Notes: generated by a model not told the origin, from the letters alone. A stretch of 64,000 nt of DNA from Actinomadura sp. J1-007 (GCF_009793335.1 NZ_WING01000001.1:2976001-3040000); one strand, 5' to 3'; shown: positions 36,426 to 45,521, counted from the stretch's first letter. A program made the numbers and translations.

Positions 36426-36894
36426 TCCCCTTCCTCACCTTGCGCACGAACGGACGGCAGGACGGATCAATTAGGAGACCCGATGATCCGGGCGAACGCC
36501 CAGGTCATCGCGTACACCACAGCCGTTGGCGGGAAACTCCGTCGGCCCGGATTGGCGGTCGCCTCGGGACTTTGACGCCCAGGCATCATCGACCCCTATT
36601 GCACGGCGAACCGCTCCGCCGAAGGCCGGCAAAGCACGACTGCAATGCTCGAAAGTCAAGGTCATCTCTCCCGGCAGGTCAACCAACCCTCCGTGTTCGG
36701 CCGATTACAGGTCGTCCTTATCCGGTCGACGAGCAGGAGTTATTACATAAGATTTACGTAATAGCTTATCTTCCGTCATATGGCCACGCGCGGACAGTTA
36801 TGCCACCGTATGAGGCGGACACCGATCCGAGCGCGCGCCGCCGGCGTGCCGACCGAAACCCAGTTAAGGACGGATAAAAATCGCCCGGGACCTG
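36426..36894. promoter_or_regulatory. Divergent promoter region of the biosynthetic cluster, with an AT-rich island
   Basis: A 468-bp gene-free gap between the minus-strand operon and the plus-strand MFS gene. Around 36739-36770 it drops sharply in GC and contains tattacataa, the palindrome ttacgtaa (36754-36761) and flanking ataag/cttat arms offset by half a base from that centre. This is the most AT-rich spot in the window and the natural place for both promoters and a regulator site. The regulator is not encoded adjacent. Confidence 0.5.
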
Positions 36895-38109
36895 ATGCCC
36901 GCCACCCGACCCCCCGCCCCCGGCCGCAAGACCCTCGGAGCGGTGGCGATCGGCGTCGCGCTGGTCGCGTTCAACCTCCGCCCGCCCATCACCGCCGTCT
37001 CACCGCTCCTGGACCGGATCCAGGACCAGGAGGGCTTCTCCAGCACCGCGGCCAGCCTGCTGGTCACCCTCCCGCTCATCTGCTTCGTCCTGCTGTCCAC
37101 GAGCGCCCCGGCGATCGGCCGCCGGCTGGGCATCGAGCACGCCATCTCGCTGTCGCTGCTGGTCGTCCTGCTGGGGTTCGGCGTACGCCTGATCCCGGCC
37201 ACCGCGTTCCTGTTCCTCGGGACCGCCGTCATCGGCCTCGGCGTCACGTTCGGCAACGTCCTGCTGCCGGCCGCGATCAAGCGCGACCATCCGTCCCGCG
37301 TGGGCCTGCTCACCGGCCTCTACACGATGTCGCTCTACGTGGGCGCCGCCGCGGCGGCGGGTTTCACGCTCCCCCTCCAGCACGGCACGCACCTCGGCTG
37401 GCGCGCCACCCTCGGCCTCTGGGCCGTTCCGCTGCTGGTGGGGATGCTGGGTTGGCTCCCCCAACTGCGCGCGAGGACCACCGACCTCGCCGCGCCGCGC
37501 CCCCGAGCGCCCCGCGGACTGTGGCGCGTCCCGCTGGCCTGGGCGGTCGCGCTGTCCTTCGCGATGCCGACGGTGCTGTTCTACACGCTCTCCGCCTGGC
37601 TCCCGACGATCCTCGGCGACGCCGGGATGAGCGACTCCCGCGCCGGCGCGATGCTCTCGGTGGCCAACCTGTCCGCCATCCCGTTCGCCCTGGCCATGCC
37701 GATCCTCGCCAGCCGCACCCGCCGCCAGGTCTGGTGCCTCGCCATCGGCGGCGCGCTGCTCGCGCTCGGCCTCGCCGGCCTGCTGGCCGCGCCCACGACG
37801 CTCACGGCCGCCTGGATGCTCCTGTGCGGCGCCGGTCTCGGCACCGGCACCGGCCTCGGCTACGCGATCCCGCTGCTGCGCTCCCGCGACGCCCAGACGA
37901 CCGCCGAGCTGAGCGCGTTCAGCCAGACCATCGGCTACCTGCTCTCCGCCCTAGGCCCCCTGGCCGCAGGCGCCCTGCACGACGTCACACACGGCTGGAC
38001 GATCGCCCTGACCGTCCTAACGCTCCTAGCCGCAATCCAAATCGCCGCCGCCGTCCCCGCAGGCCAGGACACCTACATCACCGACACCAGAGGCACCCTT
38101 CCGGGATGA
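36895..38109 (+). CDS. MFS transporter, CynX/NimT family
   Basis: A 404-residue, 12-helix transporter. The CynX/NimT signature is clear: VALVAFNLRPPITAVSPLLD near helix 1 and, later, GLGVTFGNVLLPAAIKRDHP in helix 4. GLLTGLYTMSLYVGAAAAAG follows, and helix 7 has LSFAMPTVLFYTLSAWLPTI. Members move cyanate, nitroimidazoles or small anions/amino-acid-like acids. It starts at ATG 36895, divergent from the hydrazine operon, so export of the product or a toxic intermediate is a reasonable guess. No operator or frameshift is apparent inside. Confidence 0.9.
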   Translation: MPATRPPAPGRKTLGAVAIGVALVAFNLRPPITAVSPLLDRIQDQEGFSSTAASLLVTLPLICFVLLSTSAPAIGRRLGIEHAISLSLLVVLLGFGVRLIPATAFLFLGTAVIGLGVTFGNVLLPAAIKRDHPSRVGLLTGLYTMSLYVGAAAAAGFTLPLQHGTHLGWRATLGLWAVPLLVGMLGWLPQLRARTTDLAAPRPRAPRGLWRVPLAWAVALSFAMPTVLFYTLSAWLPTILGDAGMSDSRAGAMLSVANLSAIPFALAMPILASRTRRQVWCLAIGGALLALGLAGLLAAPTTLTAAWMLLCGAGLGTGTGLGYAIPLLRSRDAQTTAELSAFSQTIGYLLSALGPLAAGALHDVTHGWTIALTVLTLLAAIQIAAAVPAGQDTYITDTRGTLPG

Positions 38110-38171
38110 CTTTCCCCGCCCATCACACTCACGCACGGTGACACCACGCGCCGCGGGGAAGTAACGACCTC

Positions 38172-38522
38172 ATGCGTCCCGACCCGACCACCCGTCCCAA
38201 CGAAAACGCCCGTCCCACCCACACCAACCAATCCGCCCGGTCAGACGAGAACGACAGGAACCCCCAGCCCGACGGAAATGCCCAGGCCAAACAGAACGAC
38301 CGGCCCGACAGGAACAACCGACCACCCCAGGCCGACCCGACCCACCGACCAAACCGACCCGCCAGGAACGCCCAGACCGACCGGCCCTACCAGACCGACC
38401 AGTCCAAACGACCCGTCCAGCCCGCCAGAAACGACGGACCCGAGCAGGCCGACCAGCCCGAACAGAACGACCGGACCGACCAGTCCGACCGGAACGACGA
38501 CCGTGGAGATCGCGGCCGATGA
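38172..38522 (+). other. Low-complexity stretch with a doubtful 116-residue open frame
   Basis: About 350 bp built from degenerate gaccnnnc-type repeats. The open frame from 38172 would give a protein almost wholly of Asp, Arg, Asn, Gln and Pro (for example PEQADQPEQNDRTDQSDRND) and its TGA overlaps the ATG of the next gene. The opposite strand reads as a Val/Gly/Leu repeat. Either a disordered small protein or a repetitive spacer; I favour spacer. Confidence 0.3.
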
Positions 38523-40047
38523 TCCCGGAGCGCGAATCCGCCGAGTGCAGCAAACCCACAGCACCCGGCGAGCCCGCGGTGAACGAGCCCGCAGCGCGCA
38601 GCCAGCCCGCGATGGACGTTGAACCCGCAGCGCGCAGCCAGCCCGTGGCGGACGGCGAGCCCGCTGTGCGCGGTGAGTCCACAACTCCCAACAAGCCCGC
38701 AACTCCCAGCGAACCCGCAGTGGACGGCGAACCCGCAGTGCGCGGCGAGCCTGCGGTAGACAGCGAATCCGCAGTGGACGGCAGGCCCGCAGTGGACGAC
38801 GGGCCCACAGTACGCAGCGAACCCGCGGTAGACAGCGAACCCTCAGTGGACGGCAGGCCCGCGGTGCGCAGCGAGGCTGCGGTGGGGCTGGGGCGGTATA
38901 TCGCGCTGGTCGGCGAGCCGGTGACGCGCCGGATTGGGATTCCGTCCGCGGTGGCGCGGCTGCCGCTCGGCATGACGGCACTGGCGTTGCTGCTGCTGGT
39001 GCAGCGCGACAGCGGGTCGTTCGCGCTGGCGGGGGCGTGGCGGCGTCGTTCGCCCTTGCCAGCGGCCTGACCAGCCCGATCCGGGGACGGCTGGTGGACC
39101 GGTTCGGGCCGATGCCGGTCCTGATGGCGACCGGGGTGCTCCAGCCGTTCGCGCTGCTGTCGGTCGTGCTGTTCTCCACCTGGCTGCGCGACGACGCGGG
39201 GGTGGTCGTCGCGGCTGCTGCGGCGGGGGCGACGCTGCCGCCGGTGGGGCCCGTGGTGCGCGTGCTGTGGCAGCGCCTGCCGAGCGCCGGTCTCTGCGAG
39301 GCCGCGTTCGCCCTCGATGCGGTACTCCTCCAGGTGATCTACTACGGGGTCGGCCCGCCGCTGGTCACCGCCCTGACCGTGCTGCACTCGCCGGAACTGG
39401 CGATGTTCGTGATCGCCGGGCTGACCGCGGTCGGGACCGTGCTCGTGGCCTCGGCGCCCGCCTGCCGCGTACGGCCCGCCGCGCGGGAACGGCCGCCGCC
39501 GTGGGGAGCGCTCGCCGCCCCCGGGATCGCCGGCGTCCTCGTGACGGTGCTGGTCAGCTCGGCGGCGATCGGCGCGCTGGAGGTGGCGGTGACCGGATTC
39601 GCCGCCGAGCACGCGATGGCCGGGCTCGCGGGCCTGTACCTGGCCGCGTTCGGGCTGGGCAGCATCGCGGGCGGGCTCTGGTACGGGAGCCGGAGCAGCC
39701 GCCGCGCCCTCGGCGCCCAGTACCGCCTCTGGCTGGCCGTCACCATCGCCGGTTTCGCCCCGTTGCCGCTGTGCTCGGGTCCGGGCTGGCTGGCCGCGTT
39801 CCTGGTCGTCGGCGGCTTCGCCGTCGCGCCCGCGAGCATCGTCCAATTCCGGCTGGTCGGCGAGCTCGCGCAGGACAGCGTGCTGACCGAAGCCTTCACG
39901 TGGCTGCTGTCCGCGTCGCTGGCGGGCGCGGCGGTGGGCAACGCCGCCGCGGGCGCCGTGGTCGAGAAGGCGGGCAGTACGGCCGCCCTCGGAACCGCCC
40001 TCGTGCTCTCGGCCGCCGCTTTCCTGCTCAGCCTTGAATTGTCGTAA
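38519..40047 (+). pseudogene. MFS transporter with repetitive N-terminal extension, one frameshift
   Basis: A second transporter of about 509 residues. The first 120 residues are a degenerate hexapeptide array (units such as PAVDGE, PAVRGE, PAVDSE, PAVDGR). The MFS core follows: GLGRYIALVGEPVTRRIGIP, LGMTALALLLLVQRDSGSFA, then after the break near 39040 VAASFALASGLTSPIRGRLV (motif A region), and about nine more helices including IQF-type FAVAPASIVQFRLVGELAQD. A missing G in gcgggggcg accounts for the shift. Related proteins are annotated as MFS transporters of unknown substrate. The core might start at an internal codon near 38888 (GTG GGG CTG GGG), in which case the repeats would be untranslated leader. 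Codirectional with the CynX-like gene. Confidence 0.78.
38560..38880 (+). repeat. 18-bp coding minisatellite (hexapeptide repeats)
   Basis: Roughly a dozen imperfect copies of cccgcagtggacggcgaa and variants at the start of the MFS frame, preserving the six-residue period. Point differences between copies are mostly at two codons (Asp/Arg and Gly/Ser), the pattern of slippage under coding constraint or simple expansion in GC-rich DNA. Confidence 0.75.
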
Positions 40048-40342
40048 CCCGCGTGGAACGGGAACCGGAGGGGTTTGAATCCTGAGCTTCACGGCAAGCC
40101 ATTACTAACGCGAACGTCAGGGAACGGCGCATCAACTCCCGTCGTGCGATCCGACGAAAGCCAGAGAGCAGGCCGATTAGCGGCCGTCCACCCGATCGGC
40201 CTTGACGGATCCGCCTCCGTGGGGAGTAACATCCGGATGAGGCTGATGGTTCCTGTAAATCCAAGTGTGCGTTGGAGTCAGGCCGGTCGGCCACCTGCCC
40301 GGAACGTGAATTCGCCCGGCCGGCCGAGGAAGGCGAGCACAA
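40048..40342. other. Intergenic region upstream of the carbamoyltransferase gene
   Basis: About 295 bp with lower GC than its neighbours and no recognisable gene. It probably carries the promoter for the three-gene unit at 40343-42982; GAGGAAGG near 40326 is the ribosome-binding site of the first gene. No clear operator dyad was seen. Confidence 0.45.
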
Positions 40343-41320
40343 GTGGCGCACCGTGGCATTGCCGCAGGGAACGCACTGACCCGCACAGAGCCCCGACCGC
40401 TTCTCTCCCACCGAGACCTTCCCGCGGAACTGCACGAGGAAATACTCGGCCTCGCTCAGGAGCTGGTCCGATCACCTGACGCCCACCGCGGAATCCTCGC
40501 CGGAAGCCGAATAGGGCTGCTCTTCAGCGTGCCCTCGACTCGTACGCGGACCTCGTTCTGGAGGGCGGCCACCGACCTCGGAGCCGACGCCATCAGCTTC
40601 GGTCCGGGTGAACTCCAGGTCACCACGGGAGAGTCCTGGTCCGACACCGGGCAGGTCCTCTCCGAATACCTCGACGGCCTCGTCGTCAGGACCGACGGGC
40701 CGTTGGACGACATGCGCGCCCTTTCGCGGCACGTACCCGCGACGATCAACGCGCTGAGCGTGGAGGAGCACCCCACCCAGGCGATCGCCGACTACTGCGC
40801 GCTGGTCGAACGGTTCGGAGCGGCCGAAGGTCTCCGCATCGCGTATTTCGGCGAAGGCAACAACACCGCTGCGGCACTGGCGCTTCTCATGTCCCGCATC
40901 GACGGCGTCCGGCTCGACTTCTACTGCCCTTCGGGATTCGGATTGCCGGAGGAAGTCATCGCCTTCGTCAACGACCACCACGCCCCCGGCGCACACCTCC
41001 GCCTCTTCGACTCCATCCCCGCGATACCCGACCCCGTTGACGCCGTCTACACGACCCGTTGGGAATCGATGGGCAAGTCCCGCGGTACGACGGGATGGCG
41101 GTCGGCGTTCGCCCCGTTCCGCGTGTCGGAGGAACTCTTCGCGCGCTTCGCCGAAACGGGCCGCACCGTGTTCATGCACGACCTTCCCGCCGTACGCGAT
41201 GGCGAAGTCGCCGGCCCGGTGCTCGACGCGCCGTACTCGCTGGTGCGCCACCAGGCACGCCACAAACTCACCGCCGCCGGCGCCGCCCTGCTGTGGGCGT
41301 TCGGTTACGCCACGATCTGA
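40343..41320 (+). CDS. Ornithine/aspartate carbamoyltransferase-family enzyme with altered substrate motif
   Basis: A 325-residue transcarbamylase. The carbamoyl-phosphate motif is intact (FSVPSTRTRTSFWRAATDL), as is HPTQAIADYCALVERFG (H-P-x-Q) and GLRIAYFGEGNNTAAALALL of the second domain. The ornithine-binding HCLP loop reads FMHDLPAVRDGEV, so the catalytic-loop cysteine of OTC is replaced by Asp. The D-x-x-x-S-M-G motif appears as TRWESMGKS, partly kept. This points to a paralogue acting on another amine rather than arginine-pathway OTC. It begins a codirectional set with the methyltransferase 14 bases downstream. In this context carbamoylation of an amine, hydrazine or hydroxylamine on the product is possible; that is inference. 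Confidence 0.85.
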   Translation: MAHRGIAAGNALTRTEPRPLLSHRDLPAELHEEILGLAQELVRSPDAHRGILAGSRIGLLFSVPSTRTRTSFWRAATDLGADAISFGPGELQVTTGESWSDTGQVLSEYLDGLVVRTDGPLDDMRALSRHVPATINALSVEEHPTQAIADYCALVERFGAAEGLRIAYFGEGNNTAAALALLMSRIDGVRLDFYCPSGFGLPEEVIAFVNDHHAPGAHLRLFDSIPAIPDPVDAVYTTRWESMGKSRGTTGWRSAFAPFRVSEELFARFAETGRTVFMHDLPAVRDGEVAGPVLDAPYSLVRHQARHKLTAAGAALLWAFGYATI

Positions 41321-41334
41321 GGTGCGGTCTCGCC

Positions 41335-42315
41335 ATGGATTCACGTCTCGACGTCCTGGAGTTGGACAAGCCCGACGAGTTGTGGCTCGACGGCGAAGAC
41401 CTCCGGCGCTCATTGCAAGGGCGACCCCGCCGCATTCCGTCCTACTACGGTTACGACGAACGAGGCTCAGAACTCTTCGACGCCATTACCCGCCTGCCGG
41501 AATACTTCCTCACCTGGGTCGAGGAACGTCTGCTCCGCGACCATGGGCACGAGATCGTTCGCCTGGCCGGATGCCCGACCCTGGTCGAACTCGGCAGCGG
41601 CAGCGCCCGCAAGACCCGCCACCTGCTGGAGGCGATGACCCAACGAGGCCCCGCGACGTTCGTGCCGATCGACGTCAGCCGCGAGATGCTCGAAGGAACG
41701 TCGCGGCGCCTGCTCGGTCTCATGCCCACCCTGTCGGTCGCCGGACTGATCGCCCGATGGGAATCGGGCCTGAAATGGGTCCGCGAGAACCGTACGGAAC
41801 CGTGCATGCTCGCGTTCATCGGCAGCGGACTCGGAAACATGCTCCCCACCGAACGCGACGCCCTACTCCACGACATCTCCCATTCCTGCAAGCCGGGCGA
41901 CTACTTCCTCACAACGGCCGACTTTGAAAAACCGGCGGAGATCCTGGAGACCGCCTACAACGACCCGCCGGGAAGCGAACTATGGGGAGAGTTCCGCGTC
42001 AACCGCCTGCGCCGCCTCAACGAACTCTTCACCGGCGACTTCAACCCGACTCGATTCTACGACCACTCCCGTTACGACCACGCGGCGAGCATGATCGAGT
42101 CCAGCCTCTACGCCAGCGAACCGCAGACAGTGCACCTGCGACGCCTGGACCTGGAACTCCACTTCGACCGCGGCGAACCGATCGTCGTCGACTACTCGGT
42201 CAAGTTCCGCCGCCCGGAGTTCGCCGCCGAACTCGCGCGGCACGGCTTCCACCCGGTCGGCGAATGGATCAACGGCATCAAGCAGTACGGCGTCTTCCTG
42301 ACCCGGAAGGAATGA
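41335..42315 (+). CDS. EgtD-like SAM-dependent N-methyltransferase
   Basis: A 326-residue member of the histidine N-alpha-methyltransferase (EgtD, DUF2260) family. IPSYYGYDERGSELFDAITR, then PEYFLTWVEERLL is the N-terminal family block. CPTLVELGSGSARKTRHLLE is the SAM loop, FVPIDVSREMLEG the acidic ribose-binding strand, and AFIGSGLGNMLPTERDALLH keeps the asparagine that in EgtD contacts the amino-acid substrate. Near the C-terminus the EgtD T-E-x-S word reads VDYSVKFRRPEF, so Glu is replaced by Asp. Altogether a paralogue that may methylate a different amino group. No egtA/B/C genes are nearby, which argues against ergothioneine. It sits in a likely operon with the carbamoyltransferase and sulfotransferase genes. 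Confidence 0.85.
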   Translation: MDSRLDVLELDKPDELWLDGEDLRRSLQGRPRRIPSYYGYDERGSELFDAITRLPEYFLTWVEERLLRDHGHEIVRLAGCPTLVELGSGSARKTRHLLEAMTQRGPATFVPIDVSREMLEGTSRRLLGLMPTLSVAGLIARWESGLKWVRENRTEPCMLAFIGSGLGNMLPTERDALLHDISHSCKPGDYFLTTADFEKPAEILETAYNDPPGSELWGEFRVNRLRRLNELFTGDFNPTRFYDHSRYDHAASMIESSLYASEPQTVHLRRLDLELHFDRGEPIVVDYSVKFRRPEFAAELARHGFHPVGEWINGIKQYGVFLTRKE

Positions 42316-42343
42316 CACCCACAAACTCCAAGAGGGAAGTGCG

Positions 42344-42982
42344 ATGAAAGTCATCAACGCGGGCCTGGGAAGAACCGGCACCCACTCCCTGAAAGCGGCC
42401 TTCGACATTCTCGGCCTCGCCCCGTGCTACAGCGCGGAGATGATGTGGAACGAGCCAGGCCACCAGGAACTCTGGTCCGCCACCTGCGCCGGAAAGCCCA
42501 TCGACTGGCACGCGCTTTTCGCCTCGTACGAATCCGGCCTGGACTGGCCCGTGTGCTCATTCTGGCGCGAAATCGTCGCGGCCTTCCCGGACGTCCGCGT
42601 CGTACTCTCCACACGCGACCCCGAGGACTGGTACGCCAGCTTCCGCGAAACCGTGTACGCGGCCCTGACCAGCCCCCTCCCCGCCTCCGCGTCCTCACTC
42701 CCCGTCGTCCCGGTCTTCCAGCGCCTCCCCACTCTCGGCGCGAAGGTCATCGCCCACAACTTCACCGACGACCTGGCCTCACGCGACGCCATGATCGCCG
42801 CCTACCACCGCCACAACGCCGCCGTACGCGCCGCGATCCCGCCCGGCCGCCTCCTCGAATGGCGCCTCACCGACGGCTGGGCCCCCCTCTGCGCCTTCCT
42901 AGACCGCCCCCGCCCCGCCCGCCCGTTCCCCCACGTCAACGACCGCCGCTCCTACCGCGAACTCCTCGGCCTCCCCGTCTGA
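42344..42982 (+). CDS. Sulfotransferase-family P-loop protein
   Basis: A 212-residue protein of the small Sulfotransfer_4 group. VINAGLGRTGTHSLKAAFDI is the 5'-PSB loop that binds the PAPS phosphate. VCSFWREIVAAFPDVRVVLS and TRDPEDWYASFRETV form the 3'-phosphate-binding strand-helix (R-D-P motif). The C-terminus VNDRRSYRELLG is also typical. These proteins may transfer sulfate to small molecules, though many are uncharacterised. GAGGGAAG precedes the ATG, 28 bases after the methyltransferase stop. It is the last gene before the palindrome and integration hotspot, and plausibly tailors the cluster product. Confidence 0.85.
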   Translation: MKVINAGLGRTGTHSLKAAFDILGLAPCYSAEMMWNEPGHQELWSATCAGKPIDWHALFASYESGLDWPVCSFWREIVAAFPDVRVVLSTRDPEDWYASFRETVYAALTSPLPASASSLPVVPVFQRLPTLGAKVIAHNFTDDLASRDAMIAAYHRHNAAVRAAIPPGRLLEWRLTDGWAPLCAFLDRPRPARPFPHVNDRRSYRELLGLPV

Positions 42983-43125
42983 CACCTCCCGCTCCCCAGC
43001 CCGTACTTGAACGCGCTCCTCGGCGGGGGCGAGGACCGCTACCGGATACAACGGCAAAACCCAGCGACGAACAGCCAGACGGCCGCCGCCAGCACGCACG
43101 GCGCGCAAGCGCTGACCAAGCACGC

Positions 43126-43181
43126 GTTGCGAACCCTCGTAGGGGCGATGGGTCCCCATCGCCCCTACGAGGGTTCGCAAC
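43126..43181. terminator. Perfect 56-bp palindrome (27-bp arms), probable bidirectional terminator or element end
   Basis: Left arm 43126-43152 begins gttgcgaaccctcgtagggg; the right arm 43155-43181 is its exact complement, with a two-base centre (tc). The arms far exceed a normal actinomycete terminator. A degenerate echo of the right arm (catcgcccttgcatgagttcgcg) occurs at 43225-43247. It separates the biosynthetic genes from the integration hotspot and may be a terminator, a REP-like element or an inverted element end. Confidence 0.7.
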
Positions 43182-43261
43182 CAGCAGGAGGTCGACATCG
43201 AGGCTGGGAGACAATGCCATCCTCATCGCCCTTGCATGAGTTCGCGACACCTCCTCCGTAA

Positions 43262-43794
43262 GTGCGTCGGCTGCGGCTTGCGGCGGAGTTGCGCGAGTTG
43301 CGGGAGCGGGCGGGGTCTCGGCGCAGGACCGGCCAGCGGTCGCACGTGCACCGGCGGGTGATCAGCAAGCTGGGCAACGCGCGCGTGGCGCCGAGTCAGG
43401 AGCATGTTCGGCGACTCCTGGACGTGCTTGGTGTCGAGGGGACAAGTGGACACAGTTTGTGCGGATCACTGCGGAGTCGGCATCGCACGGCTGGTGGGAG
43501 TCGTCGGGGATCGGTGAGCGTCAGGCCAGGTTCGCCAATCTTGAGGCTGGCGCGAACGTGATCCGCGAGTACCAACAGAACCTCACCCCAGGGCTGCTGC
43601 AGACGGAGGAGTTCGTCGCCATCCGCTTGGCCAACACCGAGCTGCCCTTGCCGCGGTCGCCGACGTGCTGAAGGGCCGGGTCGGACGGCGGCCGATGCTG
43701 CATCGTACGGCCGGGCCCTCGTATGAGGTGATTCTGCCACGCGAGATGCCTGCGGACGTCACAGGATCCCTCTCGTCGCGCCAGGAAGATCATT
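43262..43794 (+). pseudogene. XRE/DUF5753 (Scr1-type) regulator, degraded
   Basis: Traces of a helix-turn-helix regulator across at least three frames. RRLRLAAELRELRERAG matches the N-terminal HTH lead, VISKLGNARVAPSQEHVRRL the end of the HTH where S-x-I-S-R-I-E-x-G is expected, and LLDVLGVEG the helix after it. Then WWESSGIGERQARFANLEAG and ANVIREYQQNLTPGLLQTEE are the DUF5753 start, followed by VADVLKGRVGRRPMLHRT and PADVT in other frames. Part of the HTH is missing (SRRRTGQRSHVHRR). Several independent breaks indicate a genuine pseudogene. It is directly followed by its usual partner, a DUF397 gene. Confidence 0.7.
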
Positions 43795-44004
43795 ATGACC
43801 AGCCGTGAACGTTATGCCGGGTGGCGCAAGTCCTCGTACAGCGGAACGGGCAACAACTGCGTCGAGGCCGGACGAGTCGGCGAACGTCGAGTCGGCGTTC
43901 GAGACAGCGCTTCCGGAGGTGCTGGCCCGGGGCTGGAGTTCGCAGAGACAGCATGGGCCGCGTTTCTGGATGCCGTCCGGATGGGGAGGCACCGCCTGCC
44001 GTAG
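43795..44004 (+). CDS. DUF397 domain protein
   Basis: A 69-residue protein with the whole DUF397 pattern: YAGWRKSSYSGTGNNCVEAG, then RRVGVRDSASGG and FAETAWAAFLDAVRMG. Members occur next to XRE/DUF5753 regulators throughout the Actinobacteria and probably work with them, as a small cognate partner in development or toxin-antitoxin-like control. Here the regulator is broken while this partner is open. It overlaps the end of the regulator remnant. Confidence 0.85.
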   Translation: MTSRERYAGWRKSSYSGTGNNCVEAGRVGERRVGVRDSASGGAGPGLEFAETAWAAFLDAVRMGRHRLP

Positions 44005-44009
44005 GTGGT

Positions 44010-44598
44010 CCAGCCGAGGACCAGTGGTCGACGGACGTCCAGAAGAGGAGCGCCTCGCCGCCAGCGCGGAGGTCTGGGGCGGCTCGGGCCGTGTGTTCAC
44101 CCAGGCGGACGGCAGGCCGCTTCGCACTCAGTGGATCTCCACGCGGTTCGACGTCCTCATGGGGAAGCCATGGGCGAGTCCGTTGGAGGCATGTCCAGGA
44201 AGGCTGGGCGCCGCACCGGATCGCGCGGCGGCCGCGCGTCAGCGAAAGGGGTCGTACAGGGTGCGCTAAGCGGTGTTCCGCTGCCGCCGATCGGCTTCCA
44301 GACCTGCGGCACGGGACGGTCACTCTGGAGCTGTTCGACAAAGGTCGACATGAAAGTGATCAGCGAGACGCTCGGGCACTCGGGTCACTCGTTCACCGCT
44401 GACACGTACATCTCGGTTCCACCGGAGGTGTCAAAAGCGGCCGCCGCGGCCGTCGTTCCGCGCATGGCGGCCGACGACGTGACGGGCGAGGCGCCGGTTC
44501 CGCCCGTTCCGACGAAGGTGGTTTCGCCGGCGGACCGGCGCGGGAGGCAGGCCGGGCACGCAGGGTGGTCGTTCCGGTGGTCCATTTCGGGGCTCTGA
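44010..44598 (+). pseudogene. Tyrosine integrase remnant, element 1
   Basis: C-terminal part of a tyrosine recombinase, broken across frames. SGRVFTQADGRPLRTQWIST leads into RFDVLM; PLPPIGFQTCG then LPDLRHGTVTLELF replaces the RFHDLRHG catalytic box. KVDMKVISETLGHSGHSFTA, then DTYISVPPEVSKAAAAAV is the end with the G-H box and tyrosine. It is closely related to the integrase remnant at 51040-51816 (same words, different substitutions). Like that copy it reads toward a tRNA-Ser-derived sequence (44727-44788). Confidence 0.7.
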
Positions 44599-44726
44599 CC
44601 TGGGCTCGGTTACGCCTCCAAGGCATCTCGTGCTCACCACGTGTCACCTAGGGCCAACAGAGTAGGCGTCGGAATGCGACAGGGACCTCGTCCGAGATCG
44701 AGATCTTGGACGAGGTCCATGGTCAG

Positions 44727-44788
44727 GTGGCGAAGGATCGGGGATTCAAACCCTGGGAACGAGCGGTAAACCCAAACCGCATTAGCAG
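44727..44788 (-). repeat. tRNA-Ser(GCU) 3'-half copy: attachment-site remnant
   Basis: This 62-bp stretch repeats the anticodon-loop-to-CCA part of the tRNA-Ser gene at 51795-51887. A 26-bp core is exact (gcggtaaacccaaaccgc plus attagcag), and the T-arm/acceptor part is diverged by several substitutions and a two-base gap. Integrases of this family insert at the 3' half of tRNA genes and duplicate it, so this is the far att site of an element ending at 51.8 kb. The rest of 44599-44961 holds no gene I can recognise. Confidence 0.75.
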
Positions 44789-44961
44789 AGCCCCGTGACC
44801 CGGCCACGGGGGGGCCGCGTGCCACAAAGTTCACTCAAAAACGGACATGCGGCCACCCCATACCCCAAGTTCCAAAGCCCTGTCACGCAGTTCGGCCACA
44901 CTATGGCCACACCAGAGAGCCTGCCTGACAGCCTCGGCCGTGCCTCGGAGGACTCAGATGG

Positions 44962-45400
44962 GTGATCACCCTCCGTGTAGGTCGTTCCGCTGTCGGACTT
45001 TCGGACTGCGCCTATGCGAGTCGGCTGGGCCATCTCGATTCGTGGCAGCGGGCCGACCTGGCCACCAGCGCTCTGGGCATGCCCAACGACTCCCGCGGCG
45101 AGAACGGCCGGCTCCCTGTTGCCGTGATCCACGGTCACCACAGCACCCAGTTCACCTCATGGGCCTTCACCGGACGCTCCCGCAAGGCCGGGCTGCTCCC
45201 TTCTCTGGGAACCGTTGGCGACCCCTACCACAACGTCGTCGCCGAGGTGTTCTGGGACAGGATGCAGACGGAACTGCCCAACCGACGGCGCTGGAACCCT
45301 CGTCTCGAACTCGCCAACGCGACCTTCGAGTACATCGAAGGGTCACCCAACCGCGCTCGGCGCCGCTCCGCACTCGGGTAGAAGTCACCCCAAAAGTCCG
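44962..45400 (+). pseudogene. IS3-family transposase (OrfB, rve domain) remnant
   Basis: The C-terminal part of an IS3-type DDE transposase. VAVIHGHHSTQFTSWAFTGR matches the V-I-H-S-D-x-G-x-Q-F-T-S box with the second catalytic Asp changed to His. GLLPSLGTVGDPYHNVVAEV with FWDRMQTEL matches the S-M-G-x-x-G-D-x-x-D-N-A-x-x-E box (D-N changed to H-N, Glu kept). LELANATFEYIEG and NRARRRSALG are the usual ending. There is no N-terminal half, no OrfA and no terminal inverted repeats that I could see. Inactive fragment. Confidence 0.75.
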
Positions 45401-45521
45401 GACGACACCACCAATTCCAGGCCATCGTCCCCCTCACACGCGTGACCGCGAAGCCGGAGGAACATCAAGGGGCGGGGGAAGCTCAATGGGGTCCCGCCGC
45501 GGCGGGGCGCAGAAGCGGAAG

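Noticed and set aside
41335..42315. Ergothioneine biosynthesis
   Set aside because: Only an EgtD-like gene is present, with an altered substrate word; no egtA, egtB, egtC or egtE in the window.
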